Origin: JAHFUI01 sp039931615
Lineage (GTDB): Bacteria > Acidobacteriota > Vicinamibacteria > Vicinamibacterales > CAVVIG01
Assembly: GCA_039931615.1 (NCBI GenBank)
Contig: JBDTRR010000021.1
Span: 16,056-80,055, forward strand
Direction of reading: 5' to 3'
DNA: 64,000 bases
Part shown: positions 15,766-23,520 of the stretch, in pieces
How positions within the stretch are numbered: the stretch's first letter is position 1
Layout of the letters: each line of letters begins with the position of its first letter
Translations under genes and position numbers: made by a program
Notes under the pieces: model-generated
What the model was told of the DNA's origin: nothing
What the model saw: the letters and a program-made list of their open reading frames with translations, nothing else
Databases searched by the model: none

Positions 15766-17403
15766 CTAGATCTGGTAATCCTTGAAACGCGCGCGGAGCG
15801 CGGACTTCTGGAACTTTCCGGCCGACGTGCGCGGGATGGCGTCGATGAACTCGCACGCGTCGGGCAGCCAGAACTTCGGAAACTGCGGTGCCAGGAAGGC
15901 GCGCAGTTCGGCGAAAGACGCCGATGCACCCGGTTTGAGGACGACAGTGGCCAGCGGGCGCTCGCCCCATTTCGCCGACGTGACCGGGATGACCGCTGCT
16001 TCGGCGACCGCCGGATGGCCCATCAGCGCCGACTCGATCGCGACCGAACTGATCCACTCGCCGCCCGACTTGATCAGATCCTTCGCTCGATCCTGGATGC
16101 TCATCGTCGCCCGCTCGTCGATGGTGACGATGTCGCCGGTCTTGAACCAGCCATCGTCGGTGAACCGGTCGCCGCAGTCGTCGCGGTTGTAGTAACCCGC
16201 TGCCACCCATGGGCCGCGCACTTCCAGTTCGCCCATGGTGTGCCCGTCCCACGGCACCAGGCCGTCTTCGTTGCGGGCGCGGATCTCGACGAATGGAGAG
16301 GGTCGGCCCTGTTTGGCGCGCTGCCGGTATCGCTCCTCGGCGGGCGCGGCCGCGAGATCGGGCGGCAGGCGCGAGACCGTCCCGAGCGGCGCCATTTCGG
16401 TCATCCCCCAGGCGTGCACGACATGCAGGCCGTGCCGCTTCTCGAACGCTTCGATCAGCGCCTGCGGGATGGCGGCGCCGCCGACGACCATCGAGCGCAG
16501 CGCGGCGAGATCGCGGGCGCCGGGGTTGGCGTCGAGGAACTGCAGCAGAGCCATCCAGATGGTCGGCACACCGGCGGTGATCGTCACCCGCTCCCGCTCG
16601 AAGAGATCGACGAGGCTGGCCGGATCGAGGTGCGGCCCGGGCAGCACCAGCGCCGCGCCCTGCATCAGCGCGGCGTAGGGCAGCCCCCAGGCGTTGGCGT
16701 GAAACATCGGCACCACCGGCAGCACGACGTCGTGCTCGGCGATGCCGATGCAGCCCGAGAGCGAGATCGCCAGCGTGTGGAGGACGAGCGCGCGGTGCGA
16801 GTAGAGGACGCCCTTCGGCTGGCCGGTGGTGCCGGTCGTATAGCACAGCGCCGCGGCGTTCCGCTCGTCGGGGTCGGCCGCCTCCGCCAGCGGCGCGGCG
16901 TCGCGCAGCAGCGCCTCGTAGCTGTGCCGCGGCGGGCTGTCACCAGGCGCCGGATCGTCAGGCGGGCCATCCTCGCCGCCGATGACCACGACATGGCGCA
17001 CGCGGGTCAGCGGTGCGATCTGTTCCCACAACGGCAGCAGCGTGCGGTCGACGAGGACGACGTGATCGTCCGCATCGTTGACGATGAACGCGAGCTCGCC
17101 GGCGTGAAGACGGAGGTTCAGGGTGTGGAGGACGCCGCCCATCAACGGGACGCCGAAGTACGCTTCGAGATGCTGGTAATGGTTCCAGCCGAGCGTGGCC
17201 ACGCGATCGCCGGGAGCGACGCCGAGCTGCTGCAGCGCGCCGGCCAGCCGGGTGGCGCGGGCGGCGAAGTCGGCGTAGGGATACCGATGAATCGACTTGT
17301 CGGCCCGGCGGGTCACAATCTCGCGCCGCGGAAAGACGCCAACGGCATGGCGGAAAATCGCCGGGAGCGTGAGCGGGAAGTCCATCATCAGCCCGTGCAG
17401 CAT
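15766..17403 (-). CDS. AMP-dependent acyl-CoA synthetase (fatty acid-CoA ligase)
   Basis: A 545-aa enzyme of the ANL superfamily that activates a carboxylic acid to its CoA thioester through an acyl-adenylate. Motifs in order are the P-loop YTTGTTGQPKGV, the adenine motif WGMTEMAPLG, WFKTGD, the hinge RAKDLIKSGGEWISS, and the C-terminal catalytic Lys in PRTSAGKFQK. The length and motif set are like the medium/long-chain group (AlkK and related DMSP-CoA ligases). The substrate cannot be fixed. The start could be ATG 17403 or 17385. It is divergent from the DUF4389 gene. Confidence 0.92.
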   Translation of the reverse strand: MLHGLMMDFPLTLPAIFRHAVGVFPRREIVTRRADKSIHRYPYADFAARATRLAGALQQLGVAPGDRVATLGWNHYQHLEAYFGVPLMGGVLHTLNLRLHAGELAFIVNDADDHVVLVDRTLLPLWEQIAPLTRVRHVVVIGGEDGPPDDPAPGDSPPRHSYEALLRDAAPLAEAADPDERNAAALCYTTGTTGQPKGVLYSHRALVLHTLAISLSGCIGIAEHDVVLPVVPMFHANAWGLPYAALMQGAALVLPGPHLDPASLVDLFERERVTITAGVPTIWMALLQFLDANPGARDLAALRSMVVGGAAIPQALIEAFEKRHGLHVVHAWGMTEMAPLGTVSRLPPDLAAAPAEERYRQRAKQGRPSPFVEIRARNEDGLVPWDGHTMGELEVRGPWVAAGYYNRDDCGDRFTDDGWFKTGDIVTIDERATMSIQDRAKDLIKSGGEWISSVAIESALMGHPAVAEAAVIPVTSAKWGERPLATVVLKPGASASFAELRAFLAPQFPKFWLPDACEFIDAIPRTSAGKFQKSALRARFKDYQI

Positions 17404-17454
17404 GGGCCGGATTGTAGATCAGCGGTCTCTGCATCGTCAGGGTAGGATCCAGCC

Positions 17455-18084
17455 ATGCCTTATCCGGTCTCCGTCAGCATTGAATCGCTGCTCGTGTCCC
17501 GCAACCGGCTGACCACGGCCTTCCGTCTGCTTCTCGCCATCCCGCACCTGATCCTGGTCGGCGGCGTCGGCTTCAGTTTCGCGGCCACCAACTCCAACAA
17601 CTCGCTCGGGGCCGGCGGCGACACCGGGCTCCTGGGCGCGGTGGCGATCTTCCTCGCGATCATCAGCTGGTTCACGATCGTCATCGCCGGCCGGCACATC
17701 GTCGGCATCAGGCAGTTCACGCTGGTCTACCTGCGGTGGCGCCTGCGGGCGATTGCCTACCTGATGCTGCTCGAAGATCAGTACCCGCCGTTCGGGGACG
17801 CGCCGTACCCGGCGGCGGTCACGGTCGCCGATCCGGCCGGACCGCGCGATCGGCTGACGGTTGGCGTGCGGCTCCTGCTGCTGATCCCGCACGCCCTCGT
17901 GCTGTTCTTCCTGCTGTGCGCCTGGTGGGTGACGACCGTGATCGCGTGGGTCGCGATTCTCGCGACCGGATCGTACCCGGCGGGCCTCTACGAGTTTGGC
18001 GCCGGCGTGCTCCGCTGGTTCATCCGCGTCGAAGCGTACGGGCTGCTGCTGGTGGACGAATATCCGCCGTTCTCGTTGGACTGA
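17455..18084 (+). CDS. DUF4389 membrane protein
   Basis: A 209-aa membrane protein with two similar halves. Each has a hydrophobic hairpin followed by a short soluble motif ending in YPPF (DQYPPFGDAPYP near 105-116 and DEYPPFSLD at the C-terminus). This internal repeat is the mark of DUF4389 proteins. Function is unknown. Its ATG lies 51 bases from the start of the divergent acyl-CoA ligase gene, so the two may share a control region. Confidence 0.85.
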   Translation: MPYPVSVSIESLLVSRNRLTTAFRLLLAIPHLILVGGVGFSFAATNSNNSLGAGGDTGLLGAVAIFLAIISWFTIVIAGRHIVGIRQFTLVYLRWRLRAIAYLMLLEDQYPPFGDAPYPAAVTVADPAGPRDRLTVGVRLLLLIPHALVLFFLLCAWWVTTVIAWVAILATGSYPAGLYEFGAGVLRWFIRVEAYGLLLVDEYPPFSLD

Positions 18085-18101
18085 GCAGTCTTCTGACGCG
18101 C

Positions 18102-19478
18102 TCAGCGGGCCAGGGCGGTCATCCGCATCCCGTACTTCGTGCGCAGCGTGATTGACGCCTGCGGAACGACCGGATGTCCGGCGACGAGCCGGAACCGCCA
18201 GCGCTGCGCCAGGCTGCTCAGGACCAGCATCAGCTCCATCCACGCGAACGACTCGCCGGCGCAGCGCCGCGGCCCGCCGCCGAACGGCAGGTAGGTGGCT
18301 GGCGGCAGCGCGGCCTTGAGCTCCGGCGTCCACCGGTCCGGCAGGAACCGATCCGGATCGGCAAAGTGCCGGGCATCGCGCTGCACGATGTAGGGGCTGA
18401 AGACCACCAGGGACCGCAGCGGTATCACGTAACCATCGATGGTGTAGGGCTCGATCGTCCGCCGGCCGACGATCCACGCCGGCGGATAGAGACGCATCGA
18501 TTCCGTCAGGATCCGTTCGACCAGCGGCAGCGAGGCGATGTCCGCGACGGTCGGAGGCCTGCCGCCGAGCACGCGGTCGACCTCTTCATGCAGCCTGGCC
18601 TCGACGTCGGGTGACTGGCTCAACAGATACCAGGTCCAGGTCAGCGCGTTCGCCGTCGTCTCGTGGCCGGCGAGAAAGATCGTCATCGCCTCGTCCCGGA
18701 CCTGCTGATCGGTCATGCCGCCGCCGTGCGCGCGGTCGGCACTGTCTTCGTCCTGCGCCTCGAGCAGCATCGAGAGCAGGTCGCCGCGATCCCCGGGCGA
18801 GCGGCGCCGTTCGGCAATCATCCGGTAGATGATGGCGTCGAGCTCGGCGCGGGCGACTCGCGTCCGCCGCAGCTTCGGCAGCGGCAGACGCTCGATCACA
18901 TGAGCGAACGGCAGCATCAAGGTCCAGAACGACTCCATCACCGCCGACATCGCGGCGCCGACCTCGGGGGCGTGCGCTTCGACATCGGTGCCGAACAGCG
19001 TCTGGCCGACGATGCCGAGCGTGAGGCGCATCATGTCCTGCGCCACGTCGAGGTCTGCCCCGTCGGTCCAGCTGCGGCTGACGCGGTCGGCATACTCCGT
19101 CATCACCGGCGCGTAGGAGGCGATCCGATCGCGATGAAACGCCGGCTGGATCAGCCGGCGCTGGCGCAGGTGCGTCGCCCCCTCGCTGGTCAGCAGCCCG
19201 TTGCCAAGCAGCCGTTTGGCGCGGTCGAGCCCGCGTCCCTTGATGAAGCGGCGCGGATGGGTGACCAGCACGTCGCGGATGTGGCGCGGATCGCTGACCA
19301 GGAAGAAGTGCTCGCCGCCCATGCGCAGGTAGACGAGGTCGCCGTAGGTCCGGGCCAGACCGGTATAGAACGCGAGCGGATCGCCGCCGGGCGCGTAGAT
19401 GAGCAGCGTCCGGAGCGACCGCTTCGGTCCCGGAGGGCGTTCGCCGTCAGGACGATGTCCGGGCTCGGGCGCCTGCAC
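18102..19478 (-). CDS. Cytochrome P450
   Basis: A 458-aa soluble P450 monooxygenase. Visible are the I-helix oxygen-binding motif AGHETTAN, the K-helix ESMRLYPP with ExxR, and the heme-thiolate loop FGGGPRRCAG with Cys406. The start is GTG 19478, since no ATG precedes the family region. There is no membrane anchor and no fused reductase; ferredoxin partners are not adjacent. It resembles fatty-acid or terpene hydroxylase-type bacterial P450s, but the substrate cannot be told. It is convergent with the DUF4389 gene. Confidence 0.94.
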   Translation of the reverse strand: MQAPEPGHRPDGERPPGPKRSLRTLLIYAPGGDPLAFYTGLARTYGDLVYLRMGGEHFFLVSDPRHIRDVLVTHPRRFIKGRGLDRAKRLLGNGLLTSEGATHLRQRRLIQPAFHRDRIASYAPVMTEYADRVSRSWTDGADLDVAQDMMRLTLGIVGQTLFGTDVEAHAPEVGAAMSAVMESFWTLMLPFAHVIERLPLPKLRRTRVARAELDAIIYRMIAERRRSPGDRGDLLSMLLEAQDEDSADRAHGGGMTDQQVRDEAMTIFLAGHETTANALTWTWYLLSQSPDVEARLHEEVDRVLGGRPPTVADIASLPLVERILTESMRLYPPAWIVGRRTIEPYTIDGYVIPLRSLVVFSPYIVQRDARHFADPDRFLPDRWTPELKAALPPATYLPFGGGPRRCAGESFAWMELMLVLSSLAQRWRFRLVAGHPVVPQASITLRTKYGMRMTALAR

Positions 19479-19556
19479 GCTTGAAGTCTAACAGCCGGGA
19501 CGACCGTCCAACTGCCGCCGGATTCATTGCGGATCGGCTACAATTCGCCCGCAACC

Positions 19557-20369
19557 GTGAGATTCGACGTGACGTTTGCCGCGCTCGCTGTGGCGGCCGG
19601 GATGTCGGCGGCCGCACCTGCCCAGTGGCTGACCTACCCGACTGCCGGGATTCCCAGAACCGCCGATGGCAAGCCGAAGATGGATGCGCCGGCGCCGAAA
19701 GGGCCCGATGGCAGGCCGGATCTGTCCGGGATCTGGGCCGCGGAGAAGACCAGGCCGTGTCCTCCCGCCGGCTGCGACGACATGCAGATCAGTGAGCAGT
19801 TTCTCGACATCGGCTGGCGCGTGCCGGGAGGACTGCCGTACCAGCCGTGGGCGGCGGCGATCGTCAAGAAGCGGACGGCGGAGCTGCGAAAGGACGATCC
19901 GCAAGCGCGGTGTCTCCCGACCGGCATCGTCCGGATGCACACGGTGCCGCTCTACCGGAAGATCGTGCAGACGCCCGACCTCCTGGTGATCCTCAGCGAG
20001 CGGAACGCCTCCTATCGCCAGATCTTCACCGACGGCCGGGCGATGCCGGTCGATCCGAATCCATCCTGGACGGGTTATTCGACCGGGCAGTGGGAAGGCG
20101 ATACGCTGGTGGTGCGGAGCACCGGCTTTCGCGACGGCCTGTGGCTCGACGCCGCCGGCAGTCCGCTCACGGACGCCGGCACCGTGACCGAGCGGATCCG
20201 GCGCGTGAATTTCGGCCAGCTCCAGATCCAGCTGACCGTTGATGATCCCAAGGCATACACGAAGCCGTGGACGACGACGCTGAACCAGTTCATCTTCGCC
20301 GATACGGAACTGCTCGATTACATCTGTCTGGAAAACGAGCAGGACGTCAGCCGCTTCGTCGTGAAGTGA
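19557..20369 (+). CDS. Secreted protein with DLSGxW motif
   Basis: About 270 aa. A signal peptide (VTFAALAVAAGMSAAAPAQW) is followed by PDLSGIW, YQPWAAAIVKKRTAELRKDD, RCLPTG, IVQTP, the core WEGDTLVV and DDPKAYTKPW. The protein cut off at the right edge of the window shares all these blocks, so they are paralogs. I know the family as common and uncharacterised in Acidobacteriota. I prefer GTG 19557, just before the signal peptide; ATG 19527 would add ten residues. The sequence TACAAT (19539-19544) ahead of it is a -10-like match. It precedes the PQQ dehydrogenase on the same strand. Confidence 0.85.
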   Translation: MRFDVTFAALAVAAGMSAAAPAQWLTYPTAGIPRTADGKPKMDAPAPKGPDGRPDLSGIWAAEKTRPCPPAGCDDMQISEQFLDIGWRVPGGLPYQPWAAAIVKKRTAELRKDDPQARCLPTGIVRMHTVPLYRKIVQTPDLLVILSERNASYRQIFTDGRAMPVDPNPSWTGYSTGQWEGDTLVVRSTGFRDGLWLDAAGSPLTDAGTVTERIRRVNFGQLQIQLTVDDPKAYTKPWTTTLNQFIFADTELLDYICLENEQDVSRFVVK

Positions 20370-20381
20370 AGTGAAGTCAAG

Positions 20382-20430
20382 GACGTGGCGTCCGGCTTCA
20401 GCCGGACCGCGATTCGGATGTGGCGCACGC
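20382..20430. repeat. Dispersed hairpin repeat, half copy
   Basis: One hairpin of the double-hairpin element (GTCCGGCTTCAGCCGGAC) with left flank ACGTGGC and right flank GTGGCGCAC. The second hairpin is missing. It lies between the secreted protein and the PQQ dehydrogenase. Confidence 0.75.
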
Positions 20431-20464
20431 CCTGTCACAAGGGCGCCGTCAAGGAGTAGAACCG

Positions 20465-22423
20465 ATGCGACTGGTACTGGCGGCGGCCTGCGCCCTGGCG
20501 GTTGGTGTGATCGCGGCCGCCCAGACGCCGGAGTCGGGGCGGCAGGTGTTCGTGGGCCGCTGCGCCGGCTGTCACGGCAGCGACGGTAACGGCGGCGAGC
20601 TCGGACCCGGCATCGCGACGCGTGTGCCGTCGCGCAGCGACCAGGATCTGGCGACGCTGTTTCGTCAGGGCGTGCCGGCCGCGGGCATGCCGGCGTTCGC
20701 GAACCTGACGGAAACAGAGGTCCGCGATCTGACCGGGTATCTCCGGACCCTCAAGCCGCGCAACGGCTCAGGGCCGGTCCGCACCACGGTCGCGCTCGCC
20801 GGCGGCCGCCCGCTGGCCGGTCTGATTCTCAATCAGAGCACCGACGACCTTCAGCTGCTGGGAGACGATCGCAGGATTCACCTGCTGCGGAAGTCCGGCC
20901 AGGAGTATCGCGCCGTCACGTCACAGGCCGACTGGCCGAGCTACAACGGTCAGACCAGCGGCAGCCGTTACAGTCCGCTGACGCAGATCACCAAGGAGAA
21001 CGCCAGCCGGCTGGCGCCGAAGTGGATGTTCAGCCTGCCGAACACGGCGCGTCTGCAGGTCACACCGGTGGTTGCCGACGGCGTGATGTATGTGACCAGC
21101 GCCAACGAGTGTTATGCGCTTGATGCCGGCAGCGGCCGCGAGATCTGGCACTATCAGCGCGCCCGCACCAAGGGGCTGGCCGGCAACGCTGCCGGCGGCG
21201 TCAACCGCGGCGTCGGCGTCGCCGGCGACCGCGTCTTCATGCTCACCGATCACGCCCACGTCATCGCGCTCAATCGATCGACCGGCGCACTGCTGTGGGA
21301 AACCGAAATGGCGGACTGGCGCCAGAACTACAACGCGACCGGCGCGCCGCTGCCGGTCGGCGACCTGGTGGTGACCGGCGTCTCGGGTGGCGACGAAGGC
21401 GTGCGCGGCTTCGTTGCCGCGTTCGATCAGGCCACCGGCCGGGAAGTCTGGCGCTTCTGGACGGTGCCGCGGCCTGGCGAGCCGGGCTCGGAGACGTGGC
21501 AGGGAAAGGGAATCGCACACCCCGGCGGCACGACGTGGATGACCGGTGCCTACGACGCCGCACTGGATACCGTGTATTGGCCGGTCGGGAATCCCGGTCC
21601 CGATCTGATCGGCGACGATCGGCTGGGCGACAACCTCTACACCGATTCGATCATCGCGCTCGAGGCAAAGACCGGCCGGCTCAAGTGGCACTTTCAGTTC
21701 ACGCCGCACGACGTGTGGGACTACGACGCGCAGGAACCGACCGCGCTGGTCGACACCGTCTGGCAGGGGCGGCCGCGCAAGCTCCTGATCCAGGCCAACC
21801 GCAACGGCTTCTTCTACGTGCTCGACCGCACCGACGGCGCGTTTCTGTTCGGGACGCAGTACGTGAAGAACGTGACGTGGGCGAGCGGCCTGACCCCGGC
21901 CGGCAAGCCGATCAAGGTGCCGAACATGGAGCCGTCCCTCGAGGGCAAGCGGGTCTGTCCGTCGCTCGACGGCGCCTCCAACTGGTACTCCGCCTCCTTC
22001 AATCCGACCACGAATCTGTATTACGTCCAGACCAACGACAAGTGCGGCATCTTCACCCGGACGCCGATGGAGTGGGAAGCGGGCAAGGGGTTCATGGGCG
22101 GATCGTTCCGCCCGGCGCCCGACGAGCCGGCGCGCCGGGTCCTGCGGGCGCTGGACATCCAGACCGGAAAAGCGGTGTGGGAACTGCCGCAGACCGGCAC
22201 CGTCAACTCATGGGGCGGGACGCTGAGCACGGCGGGCGGCGTGGTGATCTTCGGCGAAGACAGCGGCGCGCTGATGGCCGCCGATGCCGCCACCGGCAAA
22301 CCGCTCTGGAGCTTCCAGACCAGTCAGCTCTGGAAGGCCTCGCCGATGACTTACCTCTTCGACAACAAGCAGTTCGTCGCCGTCGCCGCGGGCTCGAACA
22401 TCATCGCGTTCGGGTTGCCCTGA
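20465..22423 (+). CDS. PQQ-dependent dehydrogenase with N-terminal cytochrome c domain
   Basis: A 652-aa periplasmic quinoprotein. A signal peptide (MRLVLAAACALAVGVIAAAQ) is followed by a cytochrome c domain with CAGCH heme attachment at about residues 38-42. An eight-bladed PQQ propeller runs from about 155 to the end, with the opening motif WPSYNGQTSGSRYSPLTQI and the catalytic region FTPHDVWDYDAQEPTA containing the Asp. In quinohemoprotein alcohol dehydrogenases the heme c domain is usually C-terminal; here it is N-terminal, as in many acidobacterial homologs. It probably oxidises an alcohol or sugar and passes electrons to its own heme. The pqq genes lie at 30621-34030. Confidence 0.93.
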   Translation: MRLVLAAACALAVGVIAAAQTPESGRQVFVGRCAGCHGSDGNGGELGPGIATRVPSRSDQDLATLFRQGVPAAGMPAFANLTETEVRDLTGYLRTLKPRNGSGPVRTTVALAGGRPLAGLILNQSTDDLQLLGDDRRIHLLRKSGQEYRAVTSQADWPSYNGQTSGSRYSPLTQITKENASRLAPKWMFSLPNTARLQVTPVVADGVMYVTSANECYALDAGSGREIWHYQRARTKGLAGNAAGGVNRGVGVAGDRVFMLTDHAHVIALNRSTGALLWETEMADWRQNYNATGAPLPVGDLVVTGVSGGDEGVRGFVAAFDQATGREVWRFWTVPRPGEPGSETWQGKGIAHPGGTTWMTGAYDAALDTVYWPVGNPGPDLIGDDRLGDNLYTDSIIALEAKTGRLKWHFQFTPHDVWDYDAQEPTALVDTVWQGRPRKLLIQANRNGFFYVLDRTDGAFLFGTQYVKNVTWASGLTPAGKPIKVPNMEPSLEGKRVCPSLDGASNWYSASFNPTTNLYYVQTNDKCGIFTRTPMEWEAGKGFMGGSFRPAPDEPARRVLRALDIQTGKAVWELPQTGTVNSWGGTLSTAGGVVIFGEDSGALMAADAATGKPLWSFQTSQLWKASPMTYLFDNKQFVAVAAGSNIIAFGLP

Positions 22424-22459
22424 CGGGACCCCCAACCTTCCCCCGGCAAAAAGGCGGCC

Positions 22460-23419
22460 ATGGAAAAAAGACTCCCGACCCCTTTTCCGGTGGCGATCGT
22501 CGGCGCCGGGCTGATCGGACGGTCGTGGGCGATTGTGTTCGCGCGCGCCGGACACCCGGTACGGCTCTGGGATAGCGATCCCGCGGCCGGACACGCCGCG
22601 CGCAGCGCGATCGAGTCCGCACTACTGGAGCTGCGCCGCTTCGTTCTCCTCGACGAGGACCCGGCCGTCGTGCTGCAGCGCATCCTTCCTGCCTCGACGC
22701 TCGAAGAGGCAGTCGCCGGCGCCGGCTACGTTCAGGAGAGCACGGCCGAGCGTGTCGACGTCAAGCAGCTGGTGTTCGCCCGGATCGACGCGGCCGCGGC
22801 GCCGGAGTGCATCCTGGCCAGCTCGACCTCCACGATTCCCGCCTCGGCATTCACCGCGGACCTGCCGGGCCGGCAGCGCTGCCTCGTCGCCCATCCGATC
22901 AACCCGCCGCATATCGTGCCGCTGGTCGAAGTCGCACCCGCCCCGTGGACCGCGCCCGGCGTGGTCGGCCGCACCATCGCCCTGCACGATCGGATCGGCC
23001 AGGTGCCGATCCTGGTCAAGCACGAAGTGCCGGGGTTCATCGTCAACCGGCTGCAGGCGGCGCTGCTGATGGAAGCGTGGCGCCTGGTCCGGGAGGACTG
23101 CTGCACCGTCGAAGACCTCGACAAGTGCCTCAAGGACGGTCTCGGCCTGCGGTGGGCCTTCATGGGGCCGTTCGAGACGATCGATCTCAACGCCCCGGGC
23201 GGCCTCGCCGATTACGCACGCCGCTATGGGCCGGTGTTCTACGACGCGCTGAGCGGAACACGCCACGAGCCGTGGGACGACGCGCTGATTGCCGAGGTGG
23301 ACGGCCAGCGGCGGGCGGTACTCGAGCAGTCGCAGCTGGGCGCGCGCGCGGCGTGGCGCGACCGCCGCCTGATGGCGCTGATTGCGCACAAGCGAACGAT
23401 GGACGAGGTCGAAAATTAG
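22460..23419 (+). CDS. 3-hydroxyacyl-CoA dehydrogenase family protein
   Basis: A 319-aa NAD-dependent dehydrogenase of the lambda-crystallin / L-gulonate dehydrogenase type. The Rossmann motif VAIVGAGLIGRSW starts at residue 11. LASSTSTI and the catalytic segment VAHPINPPHIVPLVEV follow, then the C-terminal domain (VKHEVPGFIVNRLQAALLMEA). Residues 2-10 (EKRLPTPFP) are encoded by a dispersed repeat. GTG 22490 is an alternative start that would exclude it, but AAGGCGG lies just before ATG 22460. The end of the gene runs into a heptamer tract. The substrate is not known. Confidence 0.88.
   Translation: MEKRLPTPFPVAIVGAGLIGRSWAIVFARAGHPVRLWDSDPAAGHAARSAIESALLELRRFVLLDEDPAVVLQRILPASTLEEAVAGAGYVQESTAERVDVKQLVFARIDAAAAPECILASSTSTIPASAFTADLPGRQRCLVAHPINPPHIVPLVEVAPAPWTAPGVVGRTIALHDRIGQVPILVKHEVPGFIVNRLQAALLMEAWRLVREDCCTVEDLDKCLKDGLGLRWAFMGPFETIDLNAPGGLADYARRYGPVFYDALSGTRHEPWDDALIAEVDGQRRAVLEQSQLGARAAWRDRRLMALIAHKRTMDEVEN
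22463..22488 (+). repeat. Dispersed ACTCCCGACCCC repeat, copy 2
   Basis: A GGA6-type run followed by GACTCCCGACCCCTTTTCC. It is shared, apart from one extra A, with 38765-38790 and in inverse at 15395. It lies inside the first codons of the hydroxyacyl-CoA dehydrogenase gene. Confidence 0.8.
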
Positions 23420-23520
23420 GAATTAGGAATTAGGAATTAGGAATTCATCAGGAATTGAGAATTCGTCAGAGCAATCCCGATCTCGAATTCCTGATTCCTA
23501 ATTTTCAAATTCCTGACTTC
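23412..23520. repeat. Heptamer tract at a convergent gene junction
   Basis: The left part has TTAGGAA repeated about four times in a 7-bp period. The right part is the inverse (GAATTCCTGATTCCTAATT and further TTCCTGA units). The two can form a stem of more than 15 bp. The stop of the hydroxyacyl-CoA dehydrogenase (TAG) and the last six codons plus stop of the S9 peptidase are both part of the tract. It may act as a bidirectional terminator. Confidence 0.85.
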
